This document shows, piece after piece, positions 34,594-44,269 of a DNA stretch of 64,000 nt; position 1 is the stretch's first letter, and every line of letters begins with the position of its first letter. The notes under the pieces are model-generated. The model was not told the origin of the DNA and ran no database searches. It saw only the letters and a list, made by a program, of their open reading frames with translations. Location: assembly GCF_027925305.1 (NCBI RefSeq), contig NZ_BSDR01000001.1, positions 399,001 through 463,000 on the forward strand, given 5' to 3'. This DNA is from Desulforhabdus amnigena. Lineage in GTDB: Bacteria > Desulfobacterota > Syntrophobacteria > Syntrophobacterales > Syntrophobacteraceae. The position numbers were made by a program, and so were the translations under genes.

Positions 34594-34696
34594 ATTGTCA
34601 CATTAACCACGGAGACACAGAGGGCACGGAGAAAGACCTTCCGAATGAAATCTCTGTGTTCTCCGTGTCTCTGTGGTTTAGATGAAATCTGACAAT
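34594..34696. repeat. Dispersed repeat A, full copy 1 with terminal inverted repeats
   Basis: About 103 bp bounded by ATTGTCA and TGACAAT. Inside, CCACGGAGACACAGAGGGCA pairs with CTCCGTGTCTCTGTGG. The copy at 56402-56494 is very similar along its whole length, including GAAAGACCTTC and GATGAAATCTGACAAT. The layout resembles a small non-autonomous mobile element or a structured RNA-encoding repeat. Confidence 0.8.
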
Positions 34697-34740
34697 TTTG
34701 AGTTAATCTTCCGGACAAAAGTTTCTTAATATTCTCATAC

Positions 34741-34770
34741 CGTCATACCGGCGAAAGGCCGGTATCCACC
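34741..34770. repeat. Dispersed repeat B, half copy
   Basis: CGTCATACCGGCGAAAGGCC followed by GGTATCCACC, one arm of the GTCATTCCGG-type intergenic hairpin, with an internal CCGG-CCGG stem. It lies 40 bp from repeat A full copy 1, so the 34569-34890 gap is mostly repeat DNA. Confidence 0.55.
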
Positions 34771-34890
34771 AAGAATTTTAAATAACTTCTGATCAGGTTC
34801 TTAACTCAACCCGACATCTATACGCTTTCGCGGGGGGAACGGGTCGAGATACTCTTTTGAAACACGCTCCAGGAGATGAGCGTTTTGCTC

Positions 34891-36507
34891 CTAGCAGGTA
34901 AGCTGCTGGAAGAAGTCGTTGCCCTTGTCGTCCACCAGGATGAAAGCGGGGAAATCAACCACTTCGATCTTCCAGATGGCTTCCATACCCAGTTCCGGGT
35001 ATTCAAGGACTTCGACTTTCTTGATGTTTTCCTGGGCCAGCAGAGCAGCGGGGCCGCCGATGGAGCCCAGGTAGAAGCCGCCGTGCTTCTTGCATGCATC
35101 GGTTACCTGCTGGCTGCGGTTGCCCTTGGCGATCATGATGAGTGAACCGCCGTGGGATTGGAACAGATCCACGTAGGAATCCATACGTCCCGCAGTAGTG
35201 GGACCGAAAGAACCGGAGGGCATGCCCTTGGGGGTCTTGGCCGGGCCTGCATAATAAATGGGATGATCCTTGATGTACTGAGGAAGCCCTTCACCCTTGT
35301 CGATGCGTTCCTTGAGTTTCGCGTGGGCGATGTCACGGCCGACGATGATGGTGCCGGTGAGGGAAAGCTGAGTGGTCACGGGGTACTTGGTGAGTTCGGC
35401 AAGGATCTCTTTCATGGGGCGGTTGAGATCGATTTTCACCACGCCGTGTTCATGTTTTCCGCGGTACTTTTCAGGTATGAAACGGCCGGGATTGGCTTCC
35501 AGTTCTTCCAGCCAGATCCCGTCCTTGTTGATTTTGGCTTTGACATTTCTGTCGGCGGAACAGGAGACGCCCATTCCGACGGGACAGGATGCGCCGTGGC
35601 GCGGCAGGCGGATGACGCGAACGTCCAGAGCGAAATGCTTTCCGCCGAACTGAGCGCCGAATCCGCACTTTTGAGCGGCCTTGAGCATTTTTTCTTCCAT
35701 TTCCAGGTCACGGAAGGCCTGGCCGCCTTCATTGCCCTGGGTCGGCAGCGCGTCCAGGTAACCGGTAGAAGCGTACTTTACCGTCTTGAGGCAGGCTTCA
35801 GCGGAAGTTCCACCGATAACGAAAGCCAGGTGGTACGGAGGGCAGGCGGCCGTACCGAGGGTCTTCATCTTTTCCACGAGAAACTTTTCCAGGCTCGCGG
35901 GATTTAGAAGCGCTTTGGTTTCCTGGTAAAGGTAGGTCTTGTTGGCGGAACCGCCGCCTTTGGCTACGAAGAGGAATTTGTATTCCATACCATCCGTTGC
36001 ATAGAGGTCGATCTGTGCGGGGAGATTGGTGCCGGAATTTTTCTCTTCATACATGGTGAGGGGAATCGTTTGGGAGTAACGCAGGTTTTCTTCGGTATAT
36101 GTCTTATAGACTCCCTTGGAAAGGTATTCTTCGTCCTTCACGCCCGTCCAGACCTGCTGTCCCTTTTTGCCGACGATGGTTGCCGTTCCTGTATCCTGGC
36201 AAAGTGGCAGCACGCCCTTGGCGGCCACTTCGGCATTTCGCAGCATGGCTATGGCTACACCGCGGTCGTTGGCCGAAGATTCGGGATCTTCCAGGATAGC
36301 GGCGACTTTTTCGAGATGCGCCGGGCGCAGCATGAAAGAGACGTTGCGCATGGCGTTGTTGGCAAGATAGGTAAGCCCTTCAGGATCGACTTTGAGTATC
36401 TCCTTGCCATCAAAAGTGGTGACCGAAACATAGTCTTTTGTCAGCAGATTGTACTTGGTTTCGTCTTTTCCGAGGGGAAATGGATCTTGGTACTTGAATT
36501 CGGGCAT
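34891..36507 (-). CDS. fumA: Fumarate hydratase, class I (iron-sulfur, fused alpha/beta)
   Basis: A 538-residue oxygen-sensitive 4Fe-4S fumarase interconverting fumarate and malate. The cluster ligands are in [21 protein letters not shown] and [17 protein letters not shown]; the C-terminal beta part shows [40 protein letters not shown] and the KGNRS loop. Both halves are fused as in FumA/FumB rather than split. AAGGAG lies seven bases before ATG 36507; the frame stays open to 36630. Fumarase is central to the methylmalonyl-CoA route of propionate oxidation and to the TCA cycle; no neighbouring gene specifies which. Confidence 0.95.
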   Translation of the reverse strand: MPEFKYQDPFPLGKDETKYNLLTKDYVSVTTFDGKEILKVDPEGLTYLANNAMRNVSFMLRPAHLEKVAAILEDPESSANDRGVAIAMLRNAEVAAKGVLPLCQDTGTATIVGKKGQQVWTGVKDEEYLSKGVYKTYTEENLRYSQTIPLTMYEEKNSGTNLPAQIDLYATDGMEYKFLFVAKGGGSANKTYLYQETKALLNPASLEKFLVEKMKTLGTAACPPYHLAFVIGGTSAEACLKTVKYASTGYLDALPTQGNEGGQAFRDLEMEEKMLKAAQKCGFGAQFGGKHFALDVRVIRLPRHGASCPVGMGVSCSADRNVKAKINKDGIWLEELEANPGRFIPEKYRGKHEHGVVKIDLNRPMKEILAELTKYPVTTQLSLTGTIIVGRDIAHAKLKERIDKGEGLPQYIKDHPIYYAGPAKTPKGMPSGSFGPTTAGRMDSYVDLFQSHGGSLIMIAKGNRSQQVTDACKKHGGFYLGSIGGPAALLAQENIKKVEVLEYPELGMEAIWKIEVVDFPAFILVDDKGNDFFQQLTC

Positions 36508-36626
36508 CTTTAGCTCCTTTGGGTGTACTGTTTCGGACTCAATGAGATCGTTGTGAAATAACCAACATTGTATATTATCGGAAAAAAATGATTTGTCGAG
36601 CATGGAGTTGCGCTTATCCGCAATTC

Positions 36627-39176
36627 TCATGGGGTGGGCTGGAAAGAATTGCCCGGATTGACTTTGGGGATGGAAATGTAAAATGTAGTGCCCGCTTCAG
36701 GCCCCGGTTCCGCCCACACTTTTCCGCCATGCCGTTCAGCGATTTCCCTGACGATGCTCAACCCCAAACCGGTCCCCGCTACTCCCTTGGAACTGCTGTG
36801 TCTCTTGAACAAGCCAAAGATCTTCTCGCAATCTTCCTTCCTTATTCCCACCCCATTGTCCCGCACTGAAAAGGTGTGGAAGTCTTGAGATTCTTCATAG
36901 CCGATTTGAATTTCAGAAAGTTCTTTTCCACCGTATTTCATTGCATTATCGATGAAATTTCTGAAAACACGTAAGAAAGACAATCGATCCACCATGACTT
37001 CTATGTCCCTGTCAGGTTCAATCCACAAAATGTGGCGATCCGCCAGTCGTTCGGTGAATTCTTCCCGGATCATCTTGAGAAATTCCTTGAAATAGAACTT
37101 CTCTATCTGCAGGGGGGCTTCCTTGCTGGCGATGTAGATATTTATTTTTTCCACAAGGGCTGAATTGAGCTCAGCCGCCTTGAGGATTTGTTCACAGTAA
37201 TGTTTGCCCCTTTCATCCAGTTTATGAGCGTAATGCTTCTGAAGAAGCTTCGTCAGTCCATGAATGCCAATGGCCGGACTTTTCAAGTCGTGCATGACGG
37301 AATAAGCAAAGAGCTTGAGTTTCTCAGAACTTTGACGAAGAGCTTCTTCCACTTTTTTGCGTTCTTCGATCTCTTCTATGAGCAGTTGATTGGTGTGGGC
37401 CAGTTCCCGGGTTCTCGCCTGCACGCGTAGTTCGAGTTCGTCATGAGCCTTTCTCAGTTCGTCCCTGGTGCGCACACGCTGAATCGCCGTTCCCAGTCCC
37501 ATGGCCACCCCTTCCAGGACTTCCACCATTTCAAAGGGGATGACGTTTTCTCGATGATCGGCGATGTGAATCAGTCCAAGGATAGAGTTTTCCATGCGTA
37601 TAGGGATGAGCACAACAGATTCATAGCCGAATTCATTGCATTTGTTACGGGTGAATTTTCTTTCTTCTTCCGTCAGGCCGGACAGAAAACGGGTCGTGCC
37701 ATTAATGTAAAGGGAACCGCCCGGGGTGTAATGAGGAAGATGAGGTTCGGTCTTGCCCTGGATGACCGTAGTGCACATGCATCGATGCGAGTGAATCGAA
37801 AGAAGATTTTCCTCCTCGAAAAATCCGGGACTGAACCCATCGTATGCTTGATATGGGATGCTGCCGTCTTGATTCAAAATACGGATTCCGGCTGCGGAGC
37901 ACCCCGTGTAGTGTCTCAGTTCGTGCACAAATTCCTTCAACATAACGGACATTTGCAGGTTTTTATTGGCAATTTCCAGAAAGCGGTGGGAAATTTTGAG
38001 GGCTTCCTCTGCGCGCTTCCTGTGCGTAATATCCTGAATCTGAACCAGATATTCGCTGATATGGTCCCCTTCGTGCATGGGGGTGATGAGAACGTCGATA
38101 TGGATGATTCCCGACTTACTGGACTCAAAGAAGTTCATCTCCTTGATCTTGTCGAAGTCGAAAGGGATTTCATATCGAACGCTCTTGCCTTCTTGCAGTG
38201 TCTTCACCAATCCGGCTGGAAGATTGGGATCTTCAAAAAGATTGACCTTCTGAAGCTGGGGCGGGTCGGAAATGCCGAATATCTTCAAACTGGCTTCATT
38301 GAGATCGATGAGATCTCCCGATGCGTCGTAGAGTTCAATGCCGATGGGGGAGGCTTCATAAATATTCCTGAATCTTTCTTCGCTCTCTCTGAGGGCCTCC
38401 TCCGTTTTCTTTCTTCGCGTGATATCGCGGTCAATGCCCCGGTATCCTTTCAGTTCACCGGAACTGCCGAAAATGGGAACACCACTGGTTTCCAGAATGA
38501 GTTCGCGGCCCTCCTTGTGAACGACGCGATTGACGAAACTTGTAAGGGGTTTTCCTTCACGCATCACTTGAAAGGCTAGTCGTCGCTGAGCTTCTTTTTC
38601 CTTTTGGGAAAACAGATCATAAAAATGTTTCTGAAGGATCTCCTCGGAGGTGTAACCTGTGATTTTTTGGACCATGGGATTGGAATAGGTGTATTTCCCC
38701 TCCATATCCACTTCCCAAATCCAGTCGGAAGTGCTTTCAGCCAGGTCTCTAAAACGTTTTTCCGTTTCGCGGAGGGAATTCTTGAGTTCCCTTTCCCGCA
38801 TCACCTTTTCAATGATTCTGGGAACAAGGGAAAAGAAATCGGAGGACTTGACCAGGTAATCGGAAGCGCCGAGCTTCATGGCTTTGACGGCGATGCCCTC
38901 GTCCCCCTGCCCCGTGATCATGATTACGGGAATGTCTTTTCCTCCAGCTTGGAGAGCTTCCAGAAATTCGATGCCGTTCATACCGGGCATGAGATAGTCC
39001 ACCATGATGACATCAGGATGCAATACTTCTATTTCTTGAAAGCAGGAACTCGCCTCTTCGAAGTGCTGGACGGAGGAGCCGGGAAATTCTTTGAGGATCG
39101 CCCGTTTCATGAGCTGAAAATGGGGTTCTTCATCTTCGATAATGACTATCGTCAGTGGTTCTTCCAATCTCATCAT
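36627..39176 (-). CDS. Hybrid sensor kinase: receiver-PAS-PAS-GAF-HisKA-HATPase
   Basis: An 849-residue cytosolic protein. Residues 1-125 form a receiver (IVIIEDEE; Asp in [10 protein letters not shown]), followed by PAS (about 140-260, [17 protein letters not shown]), a second PAS (about 270-390), a GAF-like sensor (about 400-580, with HRCMC..HLPHY), a coiled coil, a Bacteriophytochrome-type HisKA ([13 protein letters not shown]) and HATPase_c ([13 protein letters not shown]). Third gene of an operon after a CHASE kinase and a stand-alone receiver; phosphotransfer among the three is likely. GAAGG precedes either of two adjacent ATGs (39176 or 39173). Confidence 0.92.
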   Translation of the reverse strand: MMRLEEPLTIVIIEDEEPHFQLMKRAILKEFPGSSVQHFEEASSCFQEIEVLHPDVIMVDYLMPGMNGIEFLEALQAGGKDIPVIMITGQGDEGIAVKAMKLGASDYLVKSSDFFSLVPRIIEKVMRERELKNSLRETEKRFRDLAESTSDWIWEVDMEGKYTYSNPMVQKITGYTSEEILQKHFYDLFSQKEKEAQRRLAFQVMREGKPLTSFVNRVVHKEGRELILETSGVPIFGSSGELKGYRGIDRDITRRKKTEEALRESEERFRNIYEASPIGIELYDASGDLIDLNEASLKIFGISDPPQLQKVNLFEDPNLPAGLVKTLQEGKSVRYEIPFDFDKIKEMNFFESSKSGIIHIDVLITPMHEGDHISEYLVQIQDITHRKRAEEALKISHRFLEIANKNLQMSVMLKEFVHELRHYTGCSAAGIRILNQDGSIPYQAYDGFSPGFFEEENLLSIHSHRCMCTTVIQGKTEPHLPHYTPGGSLYINGTTRFLSGLTEEERKFTRNKCNEFGYESVVLIPIRMENSILGLIHIADHRENVIPFEMVEVLEGVAMGLGTAIQRVRTRDELRKAHDELELRVQARTRELAHTNQLLIEEIEERKKVEEALRQSSEKLKLFAYSVMHDLKSPAIGIHGLTKLLQKHYAHKLDERGKHYCEQILKAAELNSALVEKINIYIASKEAPLQIEKFYFKEFLKMIREEFTERLADRHILWIEPDRDIEVMVDRLSFLRVFRNFIDNAMKYGGKELSEIQIGYEESQDFHTFSVRDNGVGIRKEDCEKIFGLFKRHSSSKGVAGTGLGLSIVREIAERHGGKVWAEPGPEAGTTFYISIPKVNPGNSFQPTP

Positions 39177-39209
39177 CCTTCTGATAACTCTGATTGCCGT
39201 ACGAGCGGA

Positions 39210-39662
39210 CTAATCTTCGGAGGTGGTGGGGGGTTCGTTGAGGTTCATCCAGTAGAAGTCGATCTGCATGACTTTTTCTTCGAATTCCTTGAACCCTACG
39301 GGCTTGGTCAGGTAGCTGTTGGCGTAATGTCCGTAGGATGCCGCAATGTCTTCTTCACGTTTGGAAGTGGTGAGCATGATGACGGGGATCGGCTTTAGCC
39401 TGGGATCTTCCTTGATCCTTTTCAGTACCTCTATGCCGTCTATACCGGGGAGATTGATGTCGAGCAGGATCAGAGCGGGGCAGGGATACTTTTCACGGTC
39501 GCTGTAAATTCCACGGTTGAACAGGTAGTCGAGTGCCTGCTCCCCGTCGTTCAAAATATCGATCCTGTTTGCGTGGCCGGCTTTGCGTATGGCCCGCTTG
39601 GTGAGCTCGGCATGAGCTTCCTCATCTTCTACGATTAAAATGTGAGTGGGGTCACAGCCCAT
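39210..39662 (-). CDS. Stand-alone response regulator (Rcp1-like receiver)
   Basis: A 150-residue single receiver domain: ILIVEDEEAHAELT acid pocket, phospho-acceptor in ALILLDINLPGIDG, the Thr in MLTTSKREED and Lys in YLTKPVGF. The extended loop after strand 2 and the KRIKEDPRLKPIPVIMLTTS segment are those of Rcp1-type regulators paired with phytochrome-like kinases. No output domain. It starts 2 bases after the CHASE kinase stop and ends 33 bases before the hybrid kinase, so it probably shuttles phosphate between them. Confidence 0.93.
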   Translation of the reverse strand: MGCDPTHILIVEDEEAHAELTKRAIRKAGHANRIDILNDGEQALDYLFNRGIYSDREKYPCPALILLDINLPGIDGIEVLKRIKEDPRLKPIPVIMLTTSKREEDIAASYGHYANSYLTKPVGFKEFEEKVMQIDFYWMNLNEPPTTSED

Positions 39663-39664
39663 CG

Positions 39665-41344
39665 TTAAACATCCTTATCCTTGAGAGTGAAAAAGAAAGT
39701 TGTTCCCTTCCCTGGCTCCGAAGAAAGCCAGATTCTGCCTCCGTGGTATTCTATAATTCTTTTGACGATTGTGAGCCCCATACCGGTCCCGTCCCCAGCA
39801 CGTTTTGCTGCTGGAAGCCTTTGAAATATTTGAAATATTTTATTGAAATACATTTCTTCGATGCCGATGCCGTTGTCGCGGAAATAAAAGACTTTCTGCC
39901 CGTTTTCCTCGTTGCATCCCACATCGATGCGAGGGGAAGGGTTGTCCTTGCCGATGTATTTCACCGCATTGGACAGGAAGTTGTCGACCACTTGCGTGAT
40001 GCGTTTTTTCTCGCCGAATACCTCGGGAAGATCTTCCTGCACATGGACTTCAATGCCCCGGGCATCGATCTGAGGTTGTAATAATTTGATTGCCCCCTTG
40101 ACAACCGTGCCAAAAGGAAAAACTGTTTTCTTTTCCGTGACGCGACCTATTCGGGAGAGGTTCAGGAGGTCGTTGATGAGGGATTCCATCTTCAGCGCGG
40201 CATCACTCATGTACTTGAGGTATTTGTCTGCATCCCCCGCCAGTACCTGGCCGAAATCCTCCCTCAATGCTCCGATAAACCCTTCAATGGTGACGATGGG
40301 GGTCTTCAGGTCGTGTGAAACCGTATAAACGAAGGATTCCATTTCTACATTTGCGGCACTCAGTTCGTCCAGAGTTTCCTTGAGTTTCTTCTCATTTTCC
40401 CGGAGAGCTTCTTCGACTTTTTTCCTTTCCTTGATCTCATAAAGGGCAGTATCTCTGGATTCTCTGTACAGTTCCATGCGGTGGAGAAGCAGGTGAAGGA
40501 GAATAGCAAGCCCTGCGGAGAGGGCCAGTCCGAAAGCCAAAAAGGGAAAGTTTGGCACCAGGGAAGGAGTGTAGAGGGTAGCGGTCGGCGCCAATTGAAT
40601 GTTCCAAATTTTTCCCCCTAAATTCACCTGCTTCACAATCCGGGGAATCTTCATATCATAGTCGGGGGAGGCCGGATCACATTTATCCATGGATGGATAG
40701 ATGATGTGCCCTCCCTCGGAGATGACCAGATCAAACGCTGAAAAAATCTCTCTGGATACAGCAACATCCAACAGTCTTTTCAGCTGAAACACTCCATCGA
40801 TATATCCCTGAATTCTACCATCGTGCACAAGAGGCACTAAAATCTCAAATCCCGTTCCACCCTCAAAAAGCTCCATGCAAGGGGTCAAAGCATACTGCAG
40901 TTCGTTTCTGGCTCTCTCAATCGTGGCAATATAGGCGGCATTTCCATAGGCCGAGATGTTTTTCCCCTGCTTTTCTGCATTTTCTTCTTTGGGAAACACC
41001 CAGCGAATATAGCCTTCAGGATCGATCCAATTGATGGCCGTAAATCCCGGGTAGTGCCTGAACAAGGCGTTACTGAAAGTAAGAAAACGCTGCTGGCTGA
41101 AGTCGGGAGGTTGCCGTTCCACCCACCTGTCCGCCAGGAGTTCGAGAGATGCGATGCGAGCATTGACAAATCCTTCGATGCGTATTCGTAATTGCTCTGC
41201 CGTGGTCTCCGTCAAGTGCATGAGCACCTGGCGTTCGTGCTGGTTTTGGGCTTGCCATAAGAGAATCGTAAGCGTGGCAAAAAAAACGAATGCGATCAGG
41301 GAAAGGAAGCTTTTCAAACCGCGAAATGACATCGTTATCACCAT
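39665..41344 (-). CDS. CHASE-domain membrane histidine kinase
   Basis: About 559 residues. N-terminal TM helix (SLIAFVFFATLTILLWQ), an extracellular CHASE-type sensor (about 40-270: LTFSNALFRHYPGFTAINWIDPEGYIRWVFP and a second half VSREIFSAFDLVISE), TM helix 2 (FLAFGLALSAGLAILLHLLL), a coiled coil, HisKA with YTVSHDLKTPIVTI and HATPase_c (FRDNGIGI, GTGMGLTI). CHASE domains bind small ligands such as cytokinin-like or peptide signals. The start is unclear: ATG 41344, ATG 41332 or GTG 41365, none with a strong ribosome site. First gene of the three-gene kinase/receiver operon. Confidence 0.9.
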   Translation of the reverse strand: MVITMSFRGLKSFLSLIAFVFFATLTILLWQAQNQHERQVLMHLTETTAEQLRIRIEGFVNARIASLELLADRWVERQPPDFSQQRFLTFSNALFRHYPGFTAINWIDPEGYIRWVFPKEENAEKQGKNISAYGNAAYIATIERARNELQYALTPCMELFEGGTGFEILVPLVHDGRIQGYIDGVFQLKRLLDVAVSREIFSAFDLVISEGGHIIYPSMDKCDPASPDYDMKIPRIVKQVNLGGKIWNIQLAPTATLYTPSLVPNFPFLAFGLALSAGLAILLHLLLHRMELYRESRDTALYEIKERKKVEEALRENEKKLKETLDELSAANVEMESFVYTVSHDLKTPIVTIEGFIGALREDFGQVLAGDADKYLKYMSDAALKMESLINDLLNLSRIGRVTEKKTVFPFGTVVKGAIKLLQPQIDARGIEVHVQEDLPEVFGEKKRITQVVDNFLSNAVKYIGKDNPSPRIDVGCNEENGQKVFYFRDNGIGIEEMYFNKIFQIFQRLPAAKRAGDGTGMGLTIVKRIIEYHGGRIWLSSEPGKGTTFFFTLKDKDV

Positions 41345-41847
41345 TTTTGTTAAAAATCCAAACACTTAATAAGTAAAGGCATTATATGTTATCTCATTAT
41401 GAAGTCTTTTCCAACCGCAATGTATTGCGGGGCCGAATCCGTTTGTTGGATTCCCTCTCTATAGAATTTATATAAAAAAGGCTCATGGCTTATAACGACA
41501 TCGTTTTTCAAGAGTGTTTTCCGCTTTCCTTATGCCTTATATCTTATTGCCTTTTTTCATTTTTCGTTGTGACCGTTCCGGCATGGGAGTTAAATAGAAC
41601 ATTGGAGCTAAGGCATGCATAAGTATTACGGGGGACGTGGAACTGCGGAAAAGGGTTCCATTTGGGAAGATGTTGGAAACCGGCAGGGATGCTGGGAATG
41701 AAAGTTTGCCCCGAGGTATCGAAAAGCCACATCTGCTCGTACTTTGTTGATACCTCGAAGCGAGCGCGACAGGTGGGAGCTTACCAATTTTCCTTCTTCC
41801 GCGAAGGGAGGAGATTATCCAAAGATTGAACCGGCTGAAAGCGGTGA
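41345..41847. other. Intergenic stretch with repeat C and an inverted repeat
   Basis: About 500 bases upstream of the CHASE kinase and downstream of a CBS gene. Holds repeat C copy 3 (41546-41587, inverted) and CGAGGTATC (41712-41720) paired with GATACCTCG (41749-41757) around a 28-base loop. An open minus-strand frame at 41537-41851 has no family resemblance and is not called. Confidence 0.45.
41546..41587 (-). repeat. Dispersed repeat C, copy 3
   Basis: On the minus strand it reads CATGCCGGAACGGTCACAAC followed by GAAAAATGAAAAAAGGC, matching the copies at 211-250 and 30341-30385. Confidence 0.6.
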
Positions 41848-42753
41848 TCAATCAGGAGCGTTTTCCACCTCGATGCGACTACTGATGCAGGCCCGGCAGG
41901 AACCCGACCGGGTTCGAGCCGCATCCGAAAGGGAAAGCACTCCCACTATTTTCCCGGGATCTTCTTTGTGAACGAAAAGACGCTGAACATCGGCGAAAAT
42001 CATCCTCTGAATGGCTAAAACCAGGTGCTCTCTCTCATCGCAAGATCGTACGGGAGTGCTCATGATCGTTTTGGCGGGCACCTCGGCGGAAATCCCATGT
42101 TTGTACGCAATGATGAGATCCGTTTTGGAAACCACCCCGGCGGGAAGTCCGTTTTCGTCGATAATGAGGACCGCTCCCACATTGTTGGCCTCGAGCCCCT
42201 CCATCACCTCCATCAAGCTTTCGTTTTCATGGTTTACAAAGACGGATGGGGTCATCACTTCATATACATGAAAAGGCTCGGCAAGGAACCCTTCGGAGTC
42301 CGCTTCCCTGGTGCGCAGGATATTCCTTTCGCACTTGTGACAATATCTGTAAAGCAGACCACAGATATCGTAATACGCCAAAACACCTACAACTTGGTCA
42401 GGAGCGCTTTCCTTTACAAAGAGGCGGTGGACGTTGTGGGTTCTCATGAGGTCGAGAGCGGATTCCAGGGTATCCCCCGGCTCGCAGAACAGGGGAGAGG
42501 GCATCATGATGGCTTCCAGAGGGGTTTCGATGGGGATACCTGCGTAATATCCCCCCATGATGTTGGTTTTGGACACAACCCCAACGGGCTCATGCTTTTC
42601 GTCTGTAATGAGCAGGGAATTGACTCGAAACTTGATGACAGTTTTGGCTGCCTCTTCGATGGGCGCATCTTTAGGTAACTGGGCGGCAATCCTGCGCATG
42701 GCATCGAGGACCGTCAGCCCACTCAAAACGCTCTTCCTCTCGACGATGGGCAT
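41848..42753 (-). CDS. Protein with four CBS domains
   Basis: About 301 residues made of two CBS pairs: residues about 10-130 (DAPIEEAAKTVIKFRVNSLLITDEKHEPVGVVSKTNI... HNVHRLFV) and about 160-290 (VYEVMTPSVFVNHENESLMEVMEGLEANNVGAVLIID..GVVSKTDLI; FADVQRLFV..GVLSLSDAA). A linker has C-x9-C-type cysteines (CGLLYRYCHKCERN) that could bind metal. CBS pairs bind adenosine nucleotides or SAM. Start ambiguous: ATG 42753, or GTG/TTG just upstream; the frame follows a two-CBS gene by 24 bases, so they are co-transcribed. No catalytic domain; likely a regulator of an unknown partner. Confidence 0.88.
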   Translation of the reverse strand: MPIVERKSVLSGLTVLDAMRRIAAQLPKDAPIEEAAKTVIKFRVNSLLITDEKHEPVGVVSKTNIMGGYYAGIPIETPLEAIMMPSPLFCEPGDTLESALDLMRTHNVHRLFVKESAPDQVVGVLAYYDICGLLYRYCHKCERNILRTREADSEGFLAEPFHVYEVMTPSVFVNHENESLMEVMEGLEANNVGAVLIIDENGLPAGVVSKTDLIIAYKHGISAEVPAKTIMSTPVRSCDEREHLVLAIQRMIFADVQRLFVHKEDPGKIVGVLSLSDAARTRSGSCRACISSRIEVENAPD

Positions 42754-42777
42754 AGTACTCACCAAAAAGCTAAAAGG

Positions 42778-43254
42778 TTAAGTCATGCAGCTGGGACGTT
42801 CCATGAGATGGTAGAAGACCTTGGAAATATAAACAATCCCAACAACTTTTCCATTTTCTAAAACAGGGAGGCGGCGCAGGTGCTTGCGGATCATGATGTC
42901 TACGATGAAGAGCAGATGAGTGTCGGGTGTGATGGAGATGAGATCGGTGGTCATGATGTCTTCGACCAGGATGGACTTGGCTCGGCGGCAGGTTTCGTCC
43001 AAAAATCCCGTTACGTCCATGTCGTTCATTTCACCCCAGATATGAATATGCTTGGGGCGCATGAGAAGCAGGACATCGAACATGGAAACCATTCCCACGA
43101 GCTCCCCCTGGTCGGTGGTCACCAGAAGTCCAAAACTCTTGGACTTTTGTTCTTCACTGGCTTTCTTGAAAACCTTGACGACTTCCGTAACAGACATCTT
43201 GGGGTGGAGGGTCAGGAAGGTGGTATCCATTACGTCTTTTGCTGTAACGGTCAT
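42778..43254 (-). CDS. CBS-pair protein
   Basis: A 158-residue protein consisting of one CBS pair: TAKDVMDTTFLTLHPKMSVTEVVKVFKKA...FGLLVTTDQGELVGMVSMFDVLLLM and VEDIMTTDLISITPDTHLLFIVDIMIRKHLRRLPVLENGKVVGIVYISKVF. GAGGGG lies 5 bases before ATG 43254; the frame is open to 43359 but without family features. Directly upstream of the four-CBS gene. Ligand and partner unknown. Confidence 0.9.
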   Translation of the reverse strand: MTVTAKDVMDTTFLTLHPKMSVTEVVKVFKKASEEQKSKSFGLLVTTDQGELVGMVSMFDVLLLMRPKHIHIWGEMNDMDVTGFLDETCRRAKSILVEDIMTTDLISITPDTHLLFIVDIMIRKHLRRLPVLENGKVVGIVYISKVFYHLMERPSCMT

Positions 43255-43543
43255 ATCATCCCCTCTATGTTTGAAAGACATCAAAATGGAAAATATGGTT
43301 TGAAATCTTCTGTCGAGGACTGGAATATGATGTATCATTTCAGGCCGAAGTGTCAACATTCTTATGGCATTACGAAAGATTTACGAGATGAACCAGATCC
43401 ATATTCATATTCATCTTGGGAGCAGCACCTCGAAACGATGAAAGAACACCGTCGGATGGTCTACCCTTCCTGATCCGCCACCATTTCCCGGGAGGTTTCC
43501 AGGAGCATCGGGATTTGGGAGGCTTTGAACTCCAGCGGAGGGA

Positions 43544-44083
43544 TCAGGTCAATTTCAAAAAAGGGTATTTATTGAGTTCTTCCCGGGTCCAGATGGAAAA
43601 TCCGGCTTGCTGTCCCAGGGTTTCGACCGCCAAAATGGCATCCGGGTCTTCGAAATTCAGGTGACCCGGTGTTCCCAGCTCTTCCAGGGATTTCAGGATG
43701 GCTTCGTTGAGCATCCTTTCTTCCTCGACCGTTGAAATTTTGCCCTTGAAGCCCCGCCGGTGCATCCTGACATGAAAACTCTTTCCCTGCAGTTTCTCCA
43801 CGAAGCTCAAAGCGATTTCTTTGGCTTTCGCTTGAAATTCTTCCGGTGTTTGAAAGCTGAAAATATCGGTCACAGGAATGAGACGTGCCAGGTGCGTGAG
43901 GATTGATGGATCTGCGGCGATTTTTTCACTCAATCTTGTGAGCATTTCATCAACATAAGAACACCGCATGATGAGTACGTTGAAAAACTCGGTGCGTTGG
44001 ATCGGTCCAAATTCATTCAATAAATTGCGGACTCGACCGTATGCTTTTTCATGAACCGTGATGAGAACGTTCCAATCCCGCAT
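43544..44083 (-). CDS. Stand-alone THUMP-domain protein
   Basis: A 179-residue protein starting MRDWNVLITVHEKAYG and containing the THUMP-type segment FQAKAKEIALSFVEKLQGKSFHVRMHRRGFKGKISTVEEERML, a predicted RNA-binding fold usually attached to tRNA or rRNA modification enzymes. No methyltransferase, sulfurtransferase or pseudouridine synthase domain is attached, so it may deliver substrate RNA to a separate enzyme. It lies between CBS-domain genes on the same strand. AAGG lies 8 bases before ATG 44083. Confidence 0.82.
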   Translation of the reverse strand: MRDWNVLITVHEKAYGRVRNLLNEFGPIQRTEFFNVLIMRCSYVDEMLTRLSEKIAADPSILTHLARLIPVTDIFSFQTPEEFQAKAKEIALSFVEKLQGKSFHVRMHRRGFKGKISTVEEERMLNEAILKSLEELGTPGHLNFEDPDAILAVETLGQQAGFSIWTREELNKYPFLKLT

Positions 44084-44106
44084 TTCGTGCCCTTGAATCT
44101 ATATGA

Positions 44107-44168
44107 AAAACCTTTGGACCGGTGAAGGGGTGAGCCGGTGGACAGGCGGGCCGGCTCACCCCTTCACC
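44107..44168 (-). terminator. Strong 18-bp hairpin, probable terminator of the upstream CBS gene
   Basis: GGTGAAGGGGTGAGCCGG (44121-44138) is the perfect reverse complement of 44151-44168, with a 12-base loop. On the minus strand, after the CBS gene ending at 44270, the hairpin is followed by GGTCCAAAGG and five T (44111-44107). The T tract is ten bases away, so it is an imperfect intrinsic terminator or an RNA-stabilising structure in front of the THUMP gene. Confidence 0.6.
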
Positions 44169-44269
44169 GATTTCCATGTATCGTTGTGTCTTTCCGGGTC
44201 ATGGCGGTGAACTGTCCAAGGAAAGGAAGGGGTCATAAGAAGGTTATGCCCTTACTTTTTCCGGTTTCT

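Noticed and set aside
41537-41851. 104-codon minus-strand frame between the CBS and kinase genes
   Set aside because: Runs through repeat C and the 41712-41757 inverted repeat, with low-complexity composition and no recognised family.
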